Origin: Pseudoneurospora amorphoporcata
Lineage: Eukaryota > Ascomycota > Sordariomycetes > Sordariales > Sordariaceae
Assembly: GCA_033297205.1 (NCBI GenBank)
Contig: MU859156.1
Coordinates: 62,001 to 126,000 of the forward strand
DNA: 64,000 nt
Direction: 5' to 3'
Made by a program: the position numbers and the translations under genes. Shown in pieces: positions 24,134 to 36,463 of this stretch. A model generated the notes under the pieces. The model made no database searches, was not told the origin of the DNA, and was given only the letters and a program-made list of their open reading frames with translations. The stretch's first letter is position 1, and every line of letters begins with the position of its first letter.

Positions 24134-25975
24134 ATGTCATCTCTTGGAAGCTCGTTGAAACGATCATTCACCCCGTCACAAATCATGCGGCCCACCATGC
24201 CTCGGAGAACCTTGTCCGGTTCATCACACAGTTCCTGCCCATCTCCTAGCCCCTTGTCTGACGAGCAGTTCGCATTCTCCGCGGGTAACACGCCCGTGCG
24301 GGAGATCCCGCCGTCATATGTGGCGTCTGCTGGTTACAATTCAAAGACAGGGACATCCAGAGACGCCCTTCTCTTCGGTACCAGAGGTAAGTTCTGTTGT
24401 TGTGATATTTTTCTGTCATTCCCTCCCAACGAACCCTACATATATGCATTTTCCCGACGTCGGCGACGGAAAAGATGCAGCTCCAATGATGTCGCTCCGG
24501 TTCCAGTCCATGCCTTGTTTTTCACTGGTCGGGTGGGTTGGTCCCAGGGCCCTGAATCCTGTCGTCACGGAGCTTTCAGGCTTCACCTTCAGCGCTGGCT
24601 CAATGTCCCTAGTGGGATCGACGTGGGTGTGAGCTGGAATCTGGGGTCTTTCTCCGCAAGTTCACGATCCCCGCGGTACTGCAGGGCCGTTGGGCACGAC
24701 GTTAGCGGCTCTTCTGCCCTGGAAGTCCCTGCATAACCCTTGCTTTGGCAAGTGCCCTGGCATCAGCACACGACTTAAAAAAGTTTGGTCATTTCCCACT
24801 GAGGAAATGGCGGTGCAATGGGATGAGTGCCATCGTGCCGGATATCTGCACTGTTAACCCCATGTAATTCCTGCGTCATAGCGGAGGTTGTGAGAAAAGT
24901 GAAGAGAGGTGGTCCATGTCTTTAGGGTTCATTGAGCTAACATAAACTCCCTAGAAGTCAACAACAAATCTCAAACTACAACTTTCATCTCAGAGTCCAA
25001 GGATGCATCAAAGATTGTAACTCGAAGCAAGCCTATCGCAATCGAACTACCACCCACCAGGAGACTTAGTACCGCTCCTATTGAGACACCGCCGTCACCA
25101 CTGTCCGCTCGAGGCGATATTCAAGGGTATGTCCATCTTGTTATAAGACTTCTCTTCTATTCCTTCGGAACTTTCGATCCACACAAAGCAATACGTGCTA
25201 ACCCGACTACAGAGGTTACTTCCCCAACCACGAGGACCCAGCTACCCGAGTTCATCGACCTCACCCATTCTTCGCTCTTGATCCAAGCAAGGCACGTCAT
25301 AAGGCCTTGCAAAGAACAGCAGGAGATACTCGCTTGACTGCGCCTCTCACTGATTCCCGGGTACGAATGACGGCAAACGATCGGTCTCACTCTCCCTTGA
25401 GCTCATCAGTTGGTGCAACGAGGTCAGCTGGTCTCCATACACCAGTGTCTTCCTACCTGCCCTCTGGCGCTCACGACAACATCGCGCTTCCAATGGGCAA
25501 ATACTACCCCACGAACTACGAAAACCGGATGGCCAGCAACTCGAGCCAGCCCAGGAGGCCATCAGCAAGAGCCGATGCTGCAGGTGTTGTTCACTCCGAG
25601 CCCCAACTAAAGTACCGCCGAGAGAACAGCCATTTGCGCACAGGTTCCGAGGCTAAGCGGCTTGTTGAACAGTATCAGAGAGACATGGTGGCCCAGGCGT
25701 CAATGGCGCTTTTCTCAAATGCCTCCAGTATGTCACCATCCACCCGGGTACCTGACAATGCGGCCGTGAGGAACATCCAACTGGGAACCTCGGTACTCAA
25801 GACACACAAGCCACTGTCTCCCAGGCTTTTACCCCTGGGAAGCCCTGGACCTGTTACGCCTATGGAATTGGATGGCAACGGAGACGGCTACTTGAGCAGG
25901 GGACGGGCCGCCGCGGAGGAGAGGCAATGGAGAGAAGTCCAGTCGCCTGGTTGGGACATGAAGTCGTCGTTCTAA
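24134..25975 (+). CDS. Uncharacterised three-exon protein
   Basis: Proposed exons 24134-24386, 24955-25126 and 25213-25975, giving 395 aa. Phases match at both junctions (1 then 2). Acceptors are preceded by GAGCTAAC and GCTAACCCGAC branches. The protein is Ser/Pro/Arg-rich and looks largely disordered: an N-terminal MSSLGSSLKRSFTPS, a central basic-Pro stretch (IAIELPPTRRLSTAP), and a C-terminal part with HPFFALDPSKARHKAL and AKRLVEQYQRDMVAQASMAL, which may form a short helix. No known domain. The first intron (568 nt) is long, so another exon may be missed. Possibly a regulatory or cytoskeletal adaptor, but nothing in the sequence proves it. Confidence 0.6.
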
Positions 25976-27840
25976 GTGTGGAGCATGGTTGGCCGACATG
26001 GTAGGTTATCCACCTCAGAGTTGGAAGCACACTCAGGCGTAGTGAACAGAGGATAAGAAAGCGGGTTTCTTTTGTTTTTTCCCATCACCCGTTTCATCTA
26101 GAGGGTGCATCGTTGGGATGGCAAGGAAGGCTCAGGCTACATCTCCCTTTCTCGGTTGAAGGACATTTGTTATTGATACCCCGTTTCAACTTGTTGAATT
26201 AGAAGCGTATGAACACTCGTTTGGGCAGGTTATAGGACAGGGAGTCTGTATAGAGGAGGAAATTGTTTGGGTTCAAAGGATAAGTCATGATAGGAACCAG
26301 ACGGCGTTTGTTTTGCTTTTCTATCCCAGTCGCGAGGAATTTTGAACGGGGTATTGAAGGGTAGGATTTGTTTTCATAGTGCATTTATCCAAGGGGTTTC
26401 ACCCAAAACCACCCAGGTCTGAAAGGGGTGAATGGATGTTGGGTATCTCGCAGTGCATACTTAATAACATGCCTTTCACATCAAAATCCTTACAGAGTGT
26501 TAAACGTAGTACGGGCAGATTGGGCTGGGACTATTGGTTGTTCAATGGAGCGGAGTATATTGGGAGAAAAATGTTATATCACATAGACCTGGGTATGGCC
26601 GTTTGGGTGAAGTCAAACGGTCAATTCAGCGAAACTGGTTATCGGGACTTTGGGATGCTGGAAGGAAATTATTTGATAGGCATCGTATGTGTGGGATATG
26701 ATACAACCTAAACTCTGAGCATGGCAGCATCTACTCTACTCTCTACTCTCAACTCCAATTGACAAGCGAGACTACAGAAATCTCCTGTGAGTGAGTGTTG
26801 GCCACCATGATTGATTTGCTTCACCTAGTATTAAGTAGAGGTATCTTCCAGGAGGCGATTTCAGCTGGAGTACGTCTTGTCTTGTCTTGTCACGGGCCAA
26901 AATCTTTCAGTTCCCTAGGAAAAGGGAATGGTTCGAATGAAAAGATAACGGAATGTCAAATCAGACGAACACGGAACAACTTCTTAACGCCAACCACCCA
27001 ACCTACTCTGTGACGGCAAATGAGCACACAGTTGATACCGTGTTCTTTGAATGAATAAATGGTGTTTTTACAGCAAGCTTGGTCAAGCAAGCGAGTTTGT
27101 TGAGACTGCCGTCTAAACTTGGTAGACCGCTCAGATGTGTTTGAACGGAAGTGAGCCTGGATGAAGGTGGCTTGATAGACGCGATGAGGTGAGATGGAAG
27201 TATTTCCATGAACATATAAACGATCCCGTCCCGAACGTGCCGAATAGACATGACATATCGCTCGCGTGCTTCCTCTTTCGTCGCATCTATCTTCACTTCT
27301 CCCTTCACTTCTACTCTGCACTTCTTTATGGACTTCTCTCTCCACCTGGCTGTCAGCTCGAGGGTAACACGGAAGTACAAGCAACATTCGTGATGGCATA
27401 GAAAGGTGTTCATGTCCACATGACTGATTATTTGAAAAGAAAAAGCAAAAAGCAATTGGCTGGCTTGGTATAATGATACAATAAATAAGGTCTAACCACT
27501 CCGCCAAGAAAGTCGGGCGGTGACCTTTGTGACAGCAATAAGTTTACATGGAAATAACACATAGCACAGACATGGCGACGACCAGTGGACGCTGTGTTTG
27601 TCCACCTCAAAAGTGTCTCGGTCTTTGTGTGCGTGCGTGTCGATCAACCCTTATCATCGACGTTCCCATCATTCATTCGGTTCTCAACGCCCACAGAATG
27701 ATCCCGGTTCGTTGGTGACATCACACATCAAGTCAAACTCAGTGAAGAGTGTCAATGTTGAGCCAGTGAAGGCCTGCTGTGAATGAACGGATAACGAAAA
27801 ATCCCTCACCACCTTCACCAGAAACCCAAACCAAGAGATC
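25976..27840. other. Intergenic between convergent genes, nothing recognised
   Basis: Only short frames. A 183-aa and a 150-aa minus-strand frame overlap each other at 26956-27507 and both lack protein character. The stretch before 27841 is 3' flank of mS45. Confidence 0.4.
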
Positions 27841-29144
27841 TTACTCCACCTTGGTAGGGATCTTGATCTGGGACCGCTTGCGGTCGTGGAAGGGTACACC
27901 GTACCTCCAACCAACAGCGTTGCGGTCCCTGCCGTCGTGGCCGACATTCTCGGCATTGAACTCCTGGAAGCGAAACTCGAACCGGTTCGTCTTGACGCGG
28001 GTGATGGCGTCCTCGACCGCCTGGCGACGCTTAGCCTCGCGCTCGGCGATCATGGCCTCGCTCGCTGCCGTCGCCTTGAGGAACTTCTTGTTCGCTTCCT
28101 GGAGGGGAACCTCGTTCAACAAGTCCTTCTGGAACTCGATGAGCTCAGGCACGCGTAGCTTCTTGTCCACGGGCAGGATGTGGTCGCCAAAGGCCTTGGC
28201 GGCGTCCTCACGCGTGAAATCGCGCGACTCGGAAACGGGCACGAACAGCTGCTGGGTGGTGTAGCTGTGCACGTACACGTCGTTGATGGACTCGTGGGGC
28301 TGCTGGTCAGGGCCGCCAAGGACGGTCTGGGGAAGCATCTTCATCACGGCGCGGGCGTAGGGGCGGGCAAGGGGCTTGTACTATATGGTTCGGACCGGGT
28401 TAGCCGAACGTGTCTTTCGCCAAAGATAAATGTATGAACAACGATGTGGACGGGATTGCTTCGTTCAGTTGAAAAAGGCTTTGTAACCATGAGGTATGTC
28501 TTCAAGACTAATCGAATTTTCTTGTAGTTCATCATTTGATGCAAGGTCGCTGCCGCCGCCGCCGACCGGCCGGTTGGCCATGGGAGACGGAAACAGGACG
28601 GAAGGGGTGTGATCGCAAGGAGGGCGGATGATGATGAGCTTACCTCCTTGATCCAACGCTTCTCGATCTCCTTCAACCTGAGCACGGCCGCGACCCTACG
28701 CACGTCGACGTTGTACATGGCCGACACGGCCTTGATAGGCAGACCCTTCTCCATCACATCCCGGTAGATGATCTCGCGCGAGCCCTCGGAGAGGACGGGC
28801 TGACTCTTGAAGTACTGGTTGGCCGGGAAGGGGATAGCATGGCCGTCCTTGTCCTGGCCGCCGAGGAGATTCGGCCCTTGCCTGGTGTGTTCCTTGAATT
28901 GACTTCCCTTCTTATCCAGCCAAGTGAACATCTTCTGGCGACGCGTGGACTGGGCGTGCGCCGGCGCGGTCGTGGAGAACGACGAGCATTGCTGCTGGTG
29001 TGTTGATGGTTGGGAGGAGGGCTGAGGAAGCCTAGAGGAGGCCCATGTCGGCAACCTGGAAGCTGTACACCTGCTGCTGCTACCGCCGCAGGCGCTGCTC
29101 TGGAGGAGGAGAGAGGAGGGAGCGTTTGGTATCCGCGGTGGCAT
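27841..29144 (-). CDS. Mitochondrial small ribosomal subunit protein mS45 (Bot1/Mrps35-like)
   Basis: Exon 1 is 29144-28644 and exon 2 is 28380-27841, giving 346 aa. The 263-nt phase-0 intron has a GTAAGC donor and a CGGCTAACCC branch. The N-terminus is Ser/Arg-rich without acidic residues, typical of a mitochondrial presequence. It is followed by the conserved core: SREIIYRDVMEKGLPIKAVS, then YNVDVRRVAAVLRLKEIEKRW, a helix-turn-helix-like segment seen in the Bot1p/mitochondrial regulator family (mS45). The second exon holds FGDHILPVDKKLRVPEL and a basic C-terminus. Yeast Mrps35 and S. pombe Bot1 are the named relatives. The product is expected in the mitoribosome small subunit. A TTAGGGTTAGGG-like motif lies about 240 nt upstream. 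Confidence 0.85.
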
Positions 29145-30343
29145 ATTGGAGAATGTGTGGGAGGTGAGGAGGGTTGGGTGGGAGGAAAAGAGGTTTGTTG
29201 TCCCCAGTGAGGGAAAGCGGGAAAAATTTCGGCAAAGGTGGATTCAATTGCGCTGTACTCGTCCCAATGGAAACCTCCGATCGAGCTTGGCCCACCCTGC
29301 CCCCCCTTCCTCCGAGCCGGGCTTAACCAGCCAAATGGCCGGCGCAATCCGCGGTTGCTCTGCGCTCACTCGTGCTCGCTAGGGTTAGGGTCATGGCCTC
29401 GGATGTCCCTCGGTTACTATCTACAATCAACACCAGACACAACTTGATCAACTGTCGCAACGACAACATATTTCTACGTACACCTTGGCAACTGTGATCT
29501 TTATGTACAGAAGTGAGGCAATGTTTGTGTTTGGTATTGATGATATATCCGCATTGCATATCATTCACTACAACCCGAGTATATATCTTTACTTCTACCA
29601 GGTGTCTTCCATGTTCGACCATCTTGTTTCGTCTCTTCTCCATCCCAAGCAAGGCAGACAAACATCCGCTTATTTGTGGGTGGTAGATATATCTGGCCAG
29701 CGTACATTACTTCTTTTTCATCTTGCCATTGTAATTGTAACAAAGAAAATAACGGTGTTCGGTGTTTGGGGGGGGGGGGGGGCAGCGTCGGTGGTAGAAC
29801 ATGAAAACGATAATAGAGCAGAAAGCCAACGCTCCCACCGCTATCCTAATCCTCTGCGGCGCCTCGTATGCATGCCTCGTGTACTTCACGCTACCCCCTT
29901 ATCTTGAAAACAAAAGCGAGCAGGAAAGGTAAAGATGAGGAGATGTGGACCAAGTCACGGTCTGAACTTGTGCGTTATTGTTGACCTGGAAACTTCCATC
30001 TCCTCACTGATTCTTTGCTTCCACCCTGTACCTCACCCGAGCACCGATGGTCCGAATGGTCTGGCCTCCAGTCCCTTGAACAGGTCAACCGATTTGAAAA
30101 CGAATATTTCCACCATATCACATCGTTGCGTAACCAGCCTCTGATAAAGCCAGGACGCTCCACATCGTCCTTTTTGTGATCGAAGTCGTTCGTTGCCACC
30201 CAAAAATCCATCTAGTAAAACGAAACAATAATCCAGAAGAGAAAATAGGATACCGCCAGGTGAAGGGTATATGATACAACCAACCAAAGCCAAAAAAAAA
30301 TGTGTATAGTGATGAACGCCAGTCGGAGTCAGCGTCGGGCATC
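29145..30343. other. Upstream region of mS45 and 3' flank of rrg-1
   Basis: About 1.2 kb. It holds the telobox-like motif at 29379-29391 and a run of G at 29767-29782. No gene recognised. Confidence 0.5.
29379..29391 (-). promoter_or_regulatory. Telobox-like element upstream of mS45
   Basis: CTAGGGTTAGGGT on the plus strand, equal to about two telomere-type repeats. It sits about 240 nt before the mS45 start codon. Telobox motifs bound by Tbf1/Teb1-type proteins are known in fungal promoters of ribosome-related genes; the role here is inferred. Confidence 0.4.
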
Positions 30344-33300
30344 TCACTTATCGTCGCTCGAAGTCTGATTCGTCTGGGTGGTATGTGGCACCTCTAAAGG
30401 CGGCGCCGCTTGTGCTGTGAGGTGTGGGCTTGTAACAAGCTCCTTTTGCACAGTCGGTTTCCTCTTGGGTCTGGCGACGGCTTTCTTAGAAACTGTCCCG
30501 CTACCGTCTTTGGACGCGACGGCATCCTTCTTGTCCTCGCCATTGCTGGACCCGAAATCTTTCCATTTCCTCCAACCGTCAAAGTCGATAAGGGCTTGCA
30601 TGCAGCCCCATTCCATGACTTTACGTTCCAGCCAAATGTAAGTGATGGGCTAGATAAATCTCCAGTCAGCAGCTGTTTTACGCCTTGCACCAGGGAACAA
30701 AATTGCAACGTGCTCGAGGGTGGGCTTACCTTGGTTAAGAAATCATTGCAACCCGCCGCAAGGGCCTCATGTCTGTCACTCTGCAGCGAACTGGCCGTGA
30801 GTGCTACGATGATGACGGGGCTCTTGAATAGCTCAATATTCTCGAGCTTGTCCTCCTCGGGCATTACGTCAGGATCGCCCCCAGACTCGCCGCCATTGTT
30901 TCCTCCATTGCTGTTGCTGTTGGAAAATACACCGATCGAGTTCATGCGTTCGAGCCTTCGAATCTCCCTAGTCGCTTCCAGGCCACTCATGATGGGCAGC
31001 TGAATATCCATCAACACCAAGTGGAAGCCTCCCTTGCGCCACTTGTTGACAGCTTCACGTCCGTTCATAGCGGTCTGCCACCGCACCTTGAGTCGCTTGA
31101 CGAAAGCCTCAAGGAGTTTAAGGTTAATAATATTGTCTTCAACGATGAGGACATTGATTGGCGGAACGGCGCTATTGAGCATCACAGCTGGTAGAGGTGT
31201 GTGATCTGGAGTAGCTTTCTTTTTCTTTGGTCTTGTTGCCATTGACGTCGTAGGCCGAGGAGAAGCCACTCTTGCTGGGGGAGTAGTGGCTGGATGCTGT
31301 GTCGGGATAGCCGGGACCGACTCTTGCGCAGCAGGTGGCGGAGTAGGCAAGGGCGGTGCTGGAGGAACATGAGGGACATGCGGAGCTGACGGCGGGGGGG
31401 CGGAAACGGCACCGGTCGTGGATTGTTCTGATGAGGCAACGGAATGAGTCCTTGATCGCTGAACCTTGGAAAGAAAGGATTGCTGCATACCATGATTTGC
31501 CGAAGCCACCGCAATCGTAGCGGCGTGACCTGCGGCTCCAACTACGTTGAGTATCGTGGGCGACGATGTATGTTGCCTCCCCAGGCGAGGGCGGTCTGGT
31601 CGTTCGCGGTACTGGCGGGGCCGTGTCCCTCCGGGAGAGGGCACCTGGGGGATGTGTCCTGGTCCCAAAACGGATATGGTATGCGGATGCGACTGCGTCG
31701 TGCCATTAACAGGAGCGGTCATGACAGGGCCACCTCCCATGCCGGAGGGCAAATGGGCGAGAGCTCCAGGGCCGAAATAATCGGTACCTCCTTCGGACGG
31801 TCTAAGTGTCTCTTCATAATACGTCGGCAGGCCGTGGGGGGCATGTGGAGGACCTGCCCTGGGTGATTCCTTTGGTGTGCGACGGGGCGGGATGTCGATG
31901 ACGAGGGCTTCGTCCACTGTCTGGCCTCCGGGGAAGTATGCATCCAAAGTCCGGGCCATTGGCTCTTCTGGCCCCAAGACACGCTCCTGTCTTTGCGACT
32001 CCCTGGGAGCTATCCGCAGGGTCAAGTCGGGGGAGTCGAATTGGCGGCCTAGGGAGTTCGCATACTTCCTGAGGATCATATCTCGTACGTCATCGACTAA
32101 GTCCTCTTCATTGATAGTGACGAGGGTCGCGGAGCCACCCGGTCGCTTGACCCAGATCTTTCGCGTCACCATGGCGGCGCTTATAGGAAGGAGGTTATCG
32201 TTGATGTTGGCACCGGTGTCGAGTTCATCGGTCTGGTTCGCGTCGAGGAGTGTTCGAATGAGAGTCGTCTGGCGACTGGGCAAAAGACTCTGACCTCTCG
32301 GTGGGACCGAGGGCCGCGTGGGAACGGTCGACGAGGGGCGCGAGGTGGTAGGGCTACCCGGGGTGGACGTGGGATTCGTAGAGGGCGGATTGGAATTAAG
32401 ATTGGCAGGAGTCGAGGTCGAAAAGGGTAAGGTCGGGTTTGAGGGAGTTTCTGCACTTGGGCTAAGGGGTACGGTACCAATCCGCGAAAGAGGCGCGACC
32501 AGGTTGGACGTGACAATGAATGGCGATGCAGCGGCAGGTGTCGCGAGCGGTGCAGGCGTCGGAGGCTGGGAGGACGACAAATTTACAGCCGGGTCAATCA
32601 GGCGGATCCTGCGCACAATATCGGAAACGGCGGAGGTGGGAGTGGCGGATTGAGCAGCGGCGGCAGCGAGCTGTTGATGATGGGAATTTTCAATGGGATT
32701 TGGATTTGTGTTTGTTGGGGTGGTGGCATCAAGCGCGGCAGCATCAATTGTTGTGAGAAGTGTGGATGTTGTTGGAGGCGGTAGAGGTTCGTCACCGGCA
32801 GCGGTATGCGCAAGGTCATCATCTTCGTGGATGCTGGCAAGGCTGGAAACTCTTGCGCTGCTAATTGAGACCCGCCGCAGATCGCTAGCGGGTGTCCAGT
32901 CGGAGCCAGTCCCAGAGGTAGTGCGATTCGTTACAGAGCTTGCAGGTGGCTGGCCGCTGGCAGTTTTAGCGTTGGTCGCATTGGTTGCAGCACCTGCCGC
33001 GGCAGCTTCCACTTTGTCGGCATTCTGGGCACTTTTCGCGTGTGGGCTTCCTGTGTCAGTGCCACGGGCGCCGCCGCTGTCAATGTGCCCGGACCCAGCA
33101 CCAGCACCAGGGGCAGCCTCAGCACCCGCAGGCGCCTGGGCAAAGACATGGCGATCCGCATCTTCGCCCTTGTCGCCGCGGCCTCTGTTGAGACAGTCGC
33201 CATCGATGTCGTCGGTGTTCGATTCGTGCTGTTTCAGTCGGATGTCCTCTCTCTGCTCGCCGGTTGTAGCATCTGGTGTCTTGCTTGTGTTCCGGGCGTC

Positions 33301-33735
33301 GTCAACGCTCTGGATGCTTTGTGCAGGTTGTTTCGGAGAGGTGGCTTGTCGCGATCCTGTCCTAACGCTGTGGCTCGCCCCGGTTAATAGAGCAAGGAAC
33401 CCCGATGCCTTTTCCTTGTGTTCCCCGGGTGCAGCGTTTGCGGCTCCAGCTCCCGCTTCCGTTCCTGCTCCGCCAGCAGCTTCGCCTCCGCCTCCTACCC
33501 GCTTCGGGTCCCGGCCTCCTCTTCCGCACGCGTCGGTGATGGCATCAGCAGATACTGACGATGTTGGTCGCACGCTCGCCAATGCAAGGTTCTTGTCGCT
33601 CTTGGCGTCGTCGTTGGGGCTGTTGATGCTGTCATGGTTGCCGGTGCCGTTGTAGCTCTTGCTGGACGTGAGCAAGGGGATGCCAGAATTCCTCCTGGAT
33701 AGCCTGGCTCGCAGCTTGGACTTGAGATCAACCAT
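30344..33735 (-). CDS. rrg-1: Response regulator of the osmosensing MAPK pathway (Ssk1/RRG-1)
   Basis: Exon 1 is 33735-30730 and exon 2 is 30649-30344, giving 1103 aa. The 80-nt phase-0 intron falls between LTK and P of the receiver domain. The start at 33735 (MVDLKSKLRARLSRRNS) is the first in-frame ATG. The first 850 residues are low-complexity Ala/Ser/Thr/Pro with a conserved middle part (VTRKIWVKRPGGSATLVTINEEDLVDDVRDMILR, given here as a region near residues 520-555). The receiver domain (about 860-1020) shows VLIVEDN (E866, D867), phosphoacceptor D910 in LMDIQLP, ALTAS and LTK|P. It carries a loop insertion rich in Asn, Gly and Ser. In fungi this protein takes phosphate from the histidine phosphotransferase and controls the Ssk2/OS-4 MAPK cascade for osmotic stress and phenylpyrrole response. 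Confidence 0.92.
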
Positions 33736-36463
33736 TCCGCCGTGCAGACGCGTTTGTGAGAGTGCAGAGACCCAACGCACTGCTGCAGTCCGTCGAGGCC
33801 GCCGAGCCGCAGCAACGCCGTGGGTTTGTGACGAGGCCGTGGTTTCGAGAAGGCTGTTCCAACTGGACAGCACAGCACGGCTCCGCACGCAAAAGTCGGT
33901 AAGACTGGAGCGAGGGAACGACTGAGGAAAAGGGGAAGGAGAGAGGCGGAGAGGGGAAGGAACGAACAGACGGCGTATAATAAGGTAGTATGCTTCTGTC
34001 CAGACCTGGCGGATGACTGCCGTGGAGGTGCCCTTGTGCCTAGCTCTGGATCGGGATTCAACAAGCTGCTAAGCAAGACTAGGCTGCAAGGTGTGAAGCA
34101 AATGCGGAGAGGATGCAAGTAGCTAGAGGTAGGTGCTGCTGTAGGGACGCAGTAGGTTCCAGCCAAGTCGATACGGGGCGCGAATAGATAAAGTAGGATA
34201 GAATTGGATTTCAATCCTGTACGGATCTGTACGTGGTAACCCTTTTCAAGACCCCAAGGCCCGCCCGTCCAGTAGTTCTAACTCGTGGAGGCTCGCAAGG
34301 TCGCAGTCGGCATCCGGGGGTCTGCTGTTGGTCGGGCTCGCTCAAATCGATAAGGAGTGGAAGTGCTTGGCAACAGTTCGATCGTCGTGGAATCCCCAGC
34401 TCCAGTTGTGAAGACGGAGGAACTAGTCAGTCCCGCTGGGGACAGGTAACGGTCTGGCAGTCTGCTGCTCAAGTCCAGCCCGTCTGGGCTTCGTGCATTT
34501 TTTCACGGCGGGGGTTCGCAAATGGCACTAGACTTAATAGTCGGTACCTAATAATAACACTGTGACCGTTGGACCCATGCCGGCCTGGGTTGACATGCCT
34601 GGAATCCAGACAGGGTGAAAGTTGCGTTAGGTTACGACTTGCAACGGACATGGAAGGTGAGTGAAATAGATGTTAGTACGTAGTCAGTGTGTAATAGGCT
34701 GGTAGTGGCTGGTAGCATATCTCCTCATATCATTGTCTCGGTCTGTTGCCTGACGCTCCAACGAAAGGCCATGAAATGACAGCAGAAATGGGGGATGCAT
34801 TCCATTGGACATATGCAGTGGAAATGCACGTTATGGCGCGGTCTAGGCTAGCTACAGGCAAGCCTGGAGATGTGCATCCGCGTAGCATCCCAACCGCCGT
34901 TGCCGTCCGCTCTCCATTCGCTGGAAGTCTGAAACCTCAGTTGGCCCGGCATAACGAAAACCTGAACACCTCAGCAGCGGACAAGCGGAGTGGGAGCATG
35001 AGATAACTCCGCGCCTAGTACCGCTTTTTCTCATTCAAATGGGATTTATCCCCAGACTATACTGGCCAATTACATTTGCAAGGAGACTTCACGCAACGCC
35101 TCAACGGGGCATGCAGGCCTCAGCAAGCGACATAATTGGTCGCGACAGGGGGAGATAAATCCCATTTGAGTGAGAAAAAGCGGTAGGTACCTTAGGTAAG
35201 GTAGGTATGAACATGTCCCGCAGCTGCTTCGCGGCAAGCTCGCCTTGGGGAAGTATAAAGCCCTGCCTTGTCGCTGTCTGTCATAGCCGCTGTGAGCCGC
35301 TGATAGGTAATGGAAATAATGCGAAGAATGCGCCGCGCGTTGATTTCCGTGGTTGGCATGTTCTTCTTCTGCCCACCTTCTTCGACGTTCTTCCTCAGAT
35401 GCGGCCAGCCGGGGCATGTCTCCATCTCGGGTTGTTGCCCGATTTCACCACAATTGACTGATGGTTCGAATGGGTGTCTCATTTCCCCACTCACCGGACC
35501 TCTCTGCGCGCCCGGCCATAGGGCCAAGACGGCCTCAACCGGTGACGGCAGGTGCTTATTGGATCCACTTTGACACGGAACGGCCGGGGGACTACCGAGA
35601 TTCAAGGAGTGAGTGAGCGTTGCAGCTTTCGGTAGACTGAAATGGGTGCAAATTGACCTCGGCCCCTCTCCTTCTTATTGCGTTCTCCTGGCTGGGGCCA
35701 CACCGCAGGTTTGGACAGGCGGGTAGTTGGCAGGACGGATACCGACGAAATCCCAACCCAACATGTGCTTTTTGTTGTGTTCTTTGATGAAGAGATGGAT
35801 GTCCCCTCTGCTGTCTTTTCTTCTTCAACCTAGCCGGCAGAGCTGGGACTGTGATCAACATGAACAAGAAACAACACAGAATTGCCTGTCTGGCATGGAT
35901 GATGATGAGCAACGGCCCGTACCCCACCTGCCCACCTGATTCAGCCCTGTTTGCAGTGTGCAAAGAACCAGACGGCGTACGTCCCGCAACACATAAAGCA
36001 CAGATGCATGCGCCAAAATGGGAGCGCAACAGCGTGCTGAGTTATGTCAGTTCGAGTTCGGCGTTTTTCTTCTGAACGGCTTTAAAGGAGCTCTGTTCGG
36101 TTTGATGATGTGGACCGTTCAATGAAACTACATATGAAAGTCTACTCATTGCTGCCTGGGATACCCACCCGGAATGCCGGCGCTCCTTCCTTGTGGGGAA
36201 AAACGTTTGGTCTACGAGTTCTGCCGCTCTTCACCACCTCGCAACTGCTCCATAGTCTCCCCTCACAACACCATTTTTTTTTGTGTTGACGTGGGTTCCC
36301 GTCTTTCTCTGGCCTCATACCTTTAACCGTCTTTTCCACGCGTTGAGATTACGTTTGTCTTCGGCCACTCACTTTGCGGCCTCACTCTCTTTCACTCAGA
36401 CGTCATTTTAGAGAAAAGTATCATCGGCCATATAAAACGGGATCACCGTTGTCAGTCGTCAAT
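33736..36463. other. Divergent promoter region between rrg-1 and the FG-ATPase gene
   Basis: About 2.7 kb with the MITE at 35021-35183. No other gene recognised. A pyrimidine-rich leader precedes the start at 36464. Confidence 0.5.
35021..35183. mobile_element. MITE with 35-bp terminal inverted repeats and TA flanks
   Basis: The ends are inverted copies: CCGCTTTTTCTCATTCAAAT on the left against CCGCTTTTTCTCACTCAAAT on the right (reverse strand), and the match continues through GGGATTTATC with a single C/T mismatch over about 33 nt. A second inner inverted segment (CCAATTA) pairs further in. TA dinucleotides flank both ends (35019-35020 and 35184-35185), as expected of a Tc1/mariner target site. 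The element is 163 bp, has no coding capacity and would fold into a hairpin. N. crassa Guest-type elements are a known comparison. Confidence 0.8.

Noticed and set aside
23680..24750. Short direct repeat (GCATAACCCTT-CTTTGGC type) at about 23685 and 24733
   Set aside because: Only about 18 nt alike with mismatch and no flanking structure; not enough to call an element.
26956..27507. 183-aa minus-strand frame
   Set aside because: Begins at GTG, overlaps a second 150-aa frame, and shows no domain or splice logic.
32693..33655. 320-aa plus-strand frame opposite rrg-1
   Set aside because: Antisense to the low-complexity coding region of rrg-1; Ala/Ser/Val-rich composition is explained by the complementary codons.
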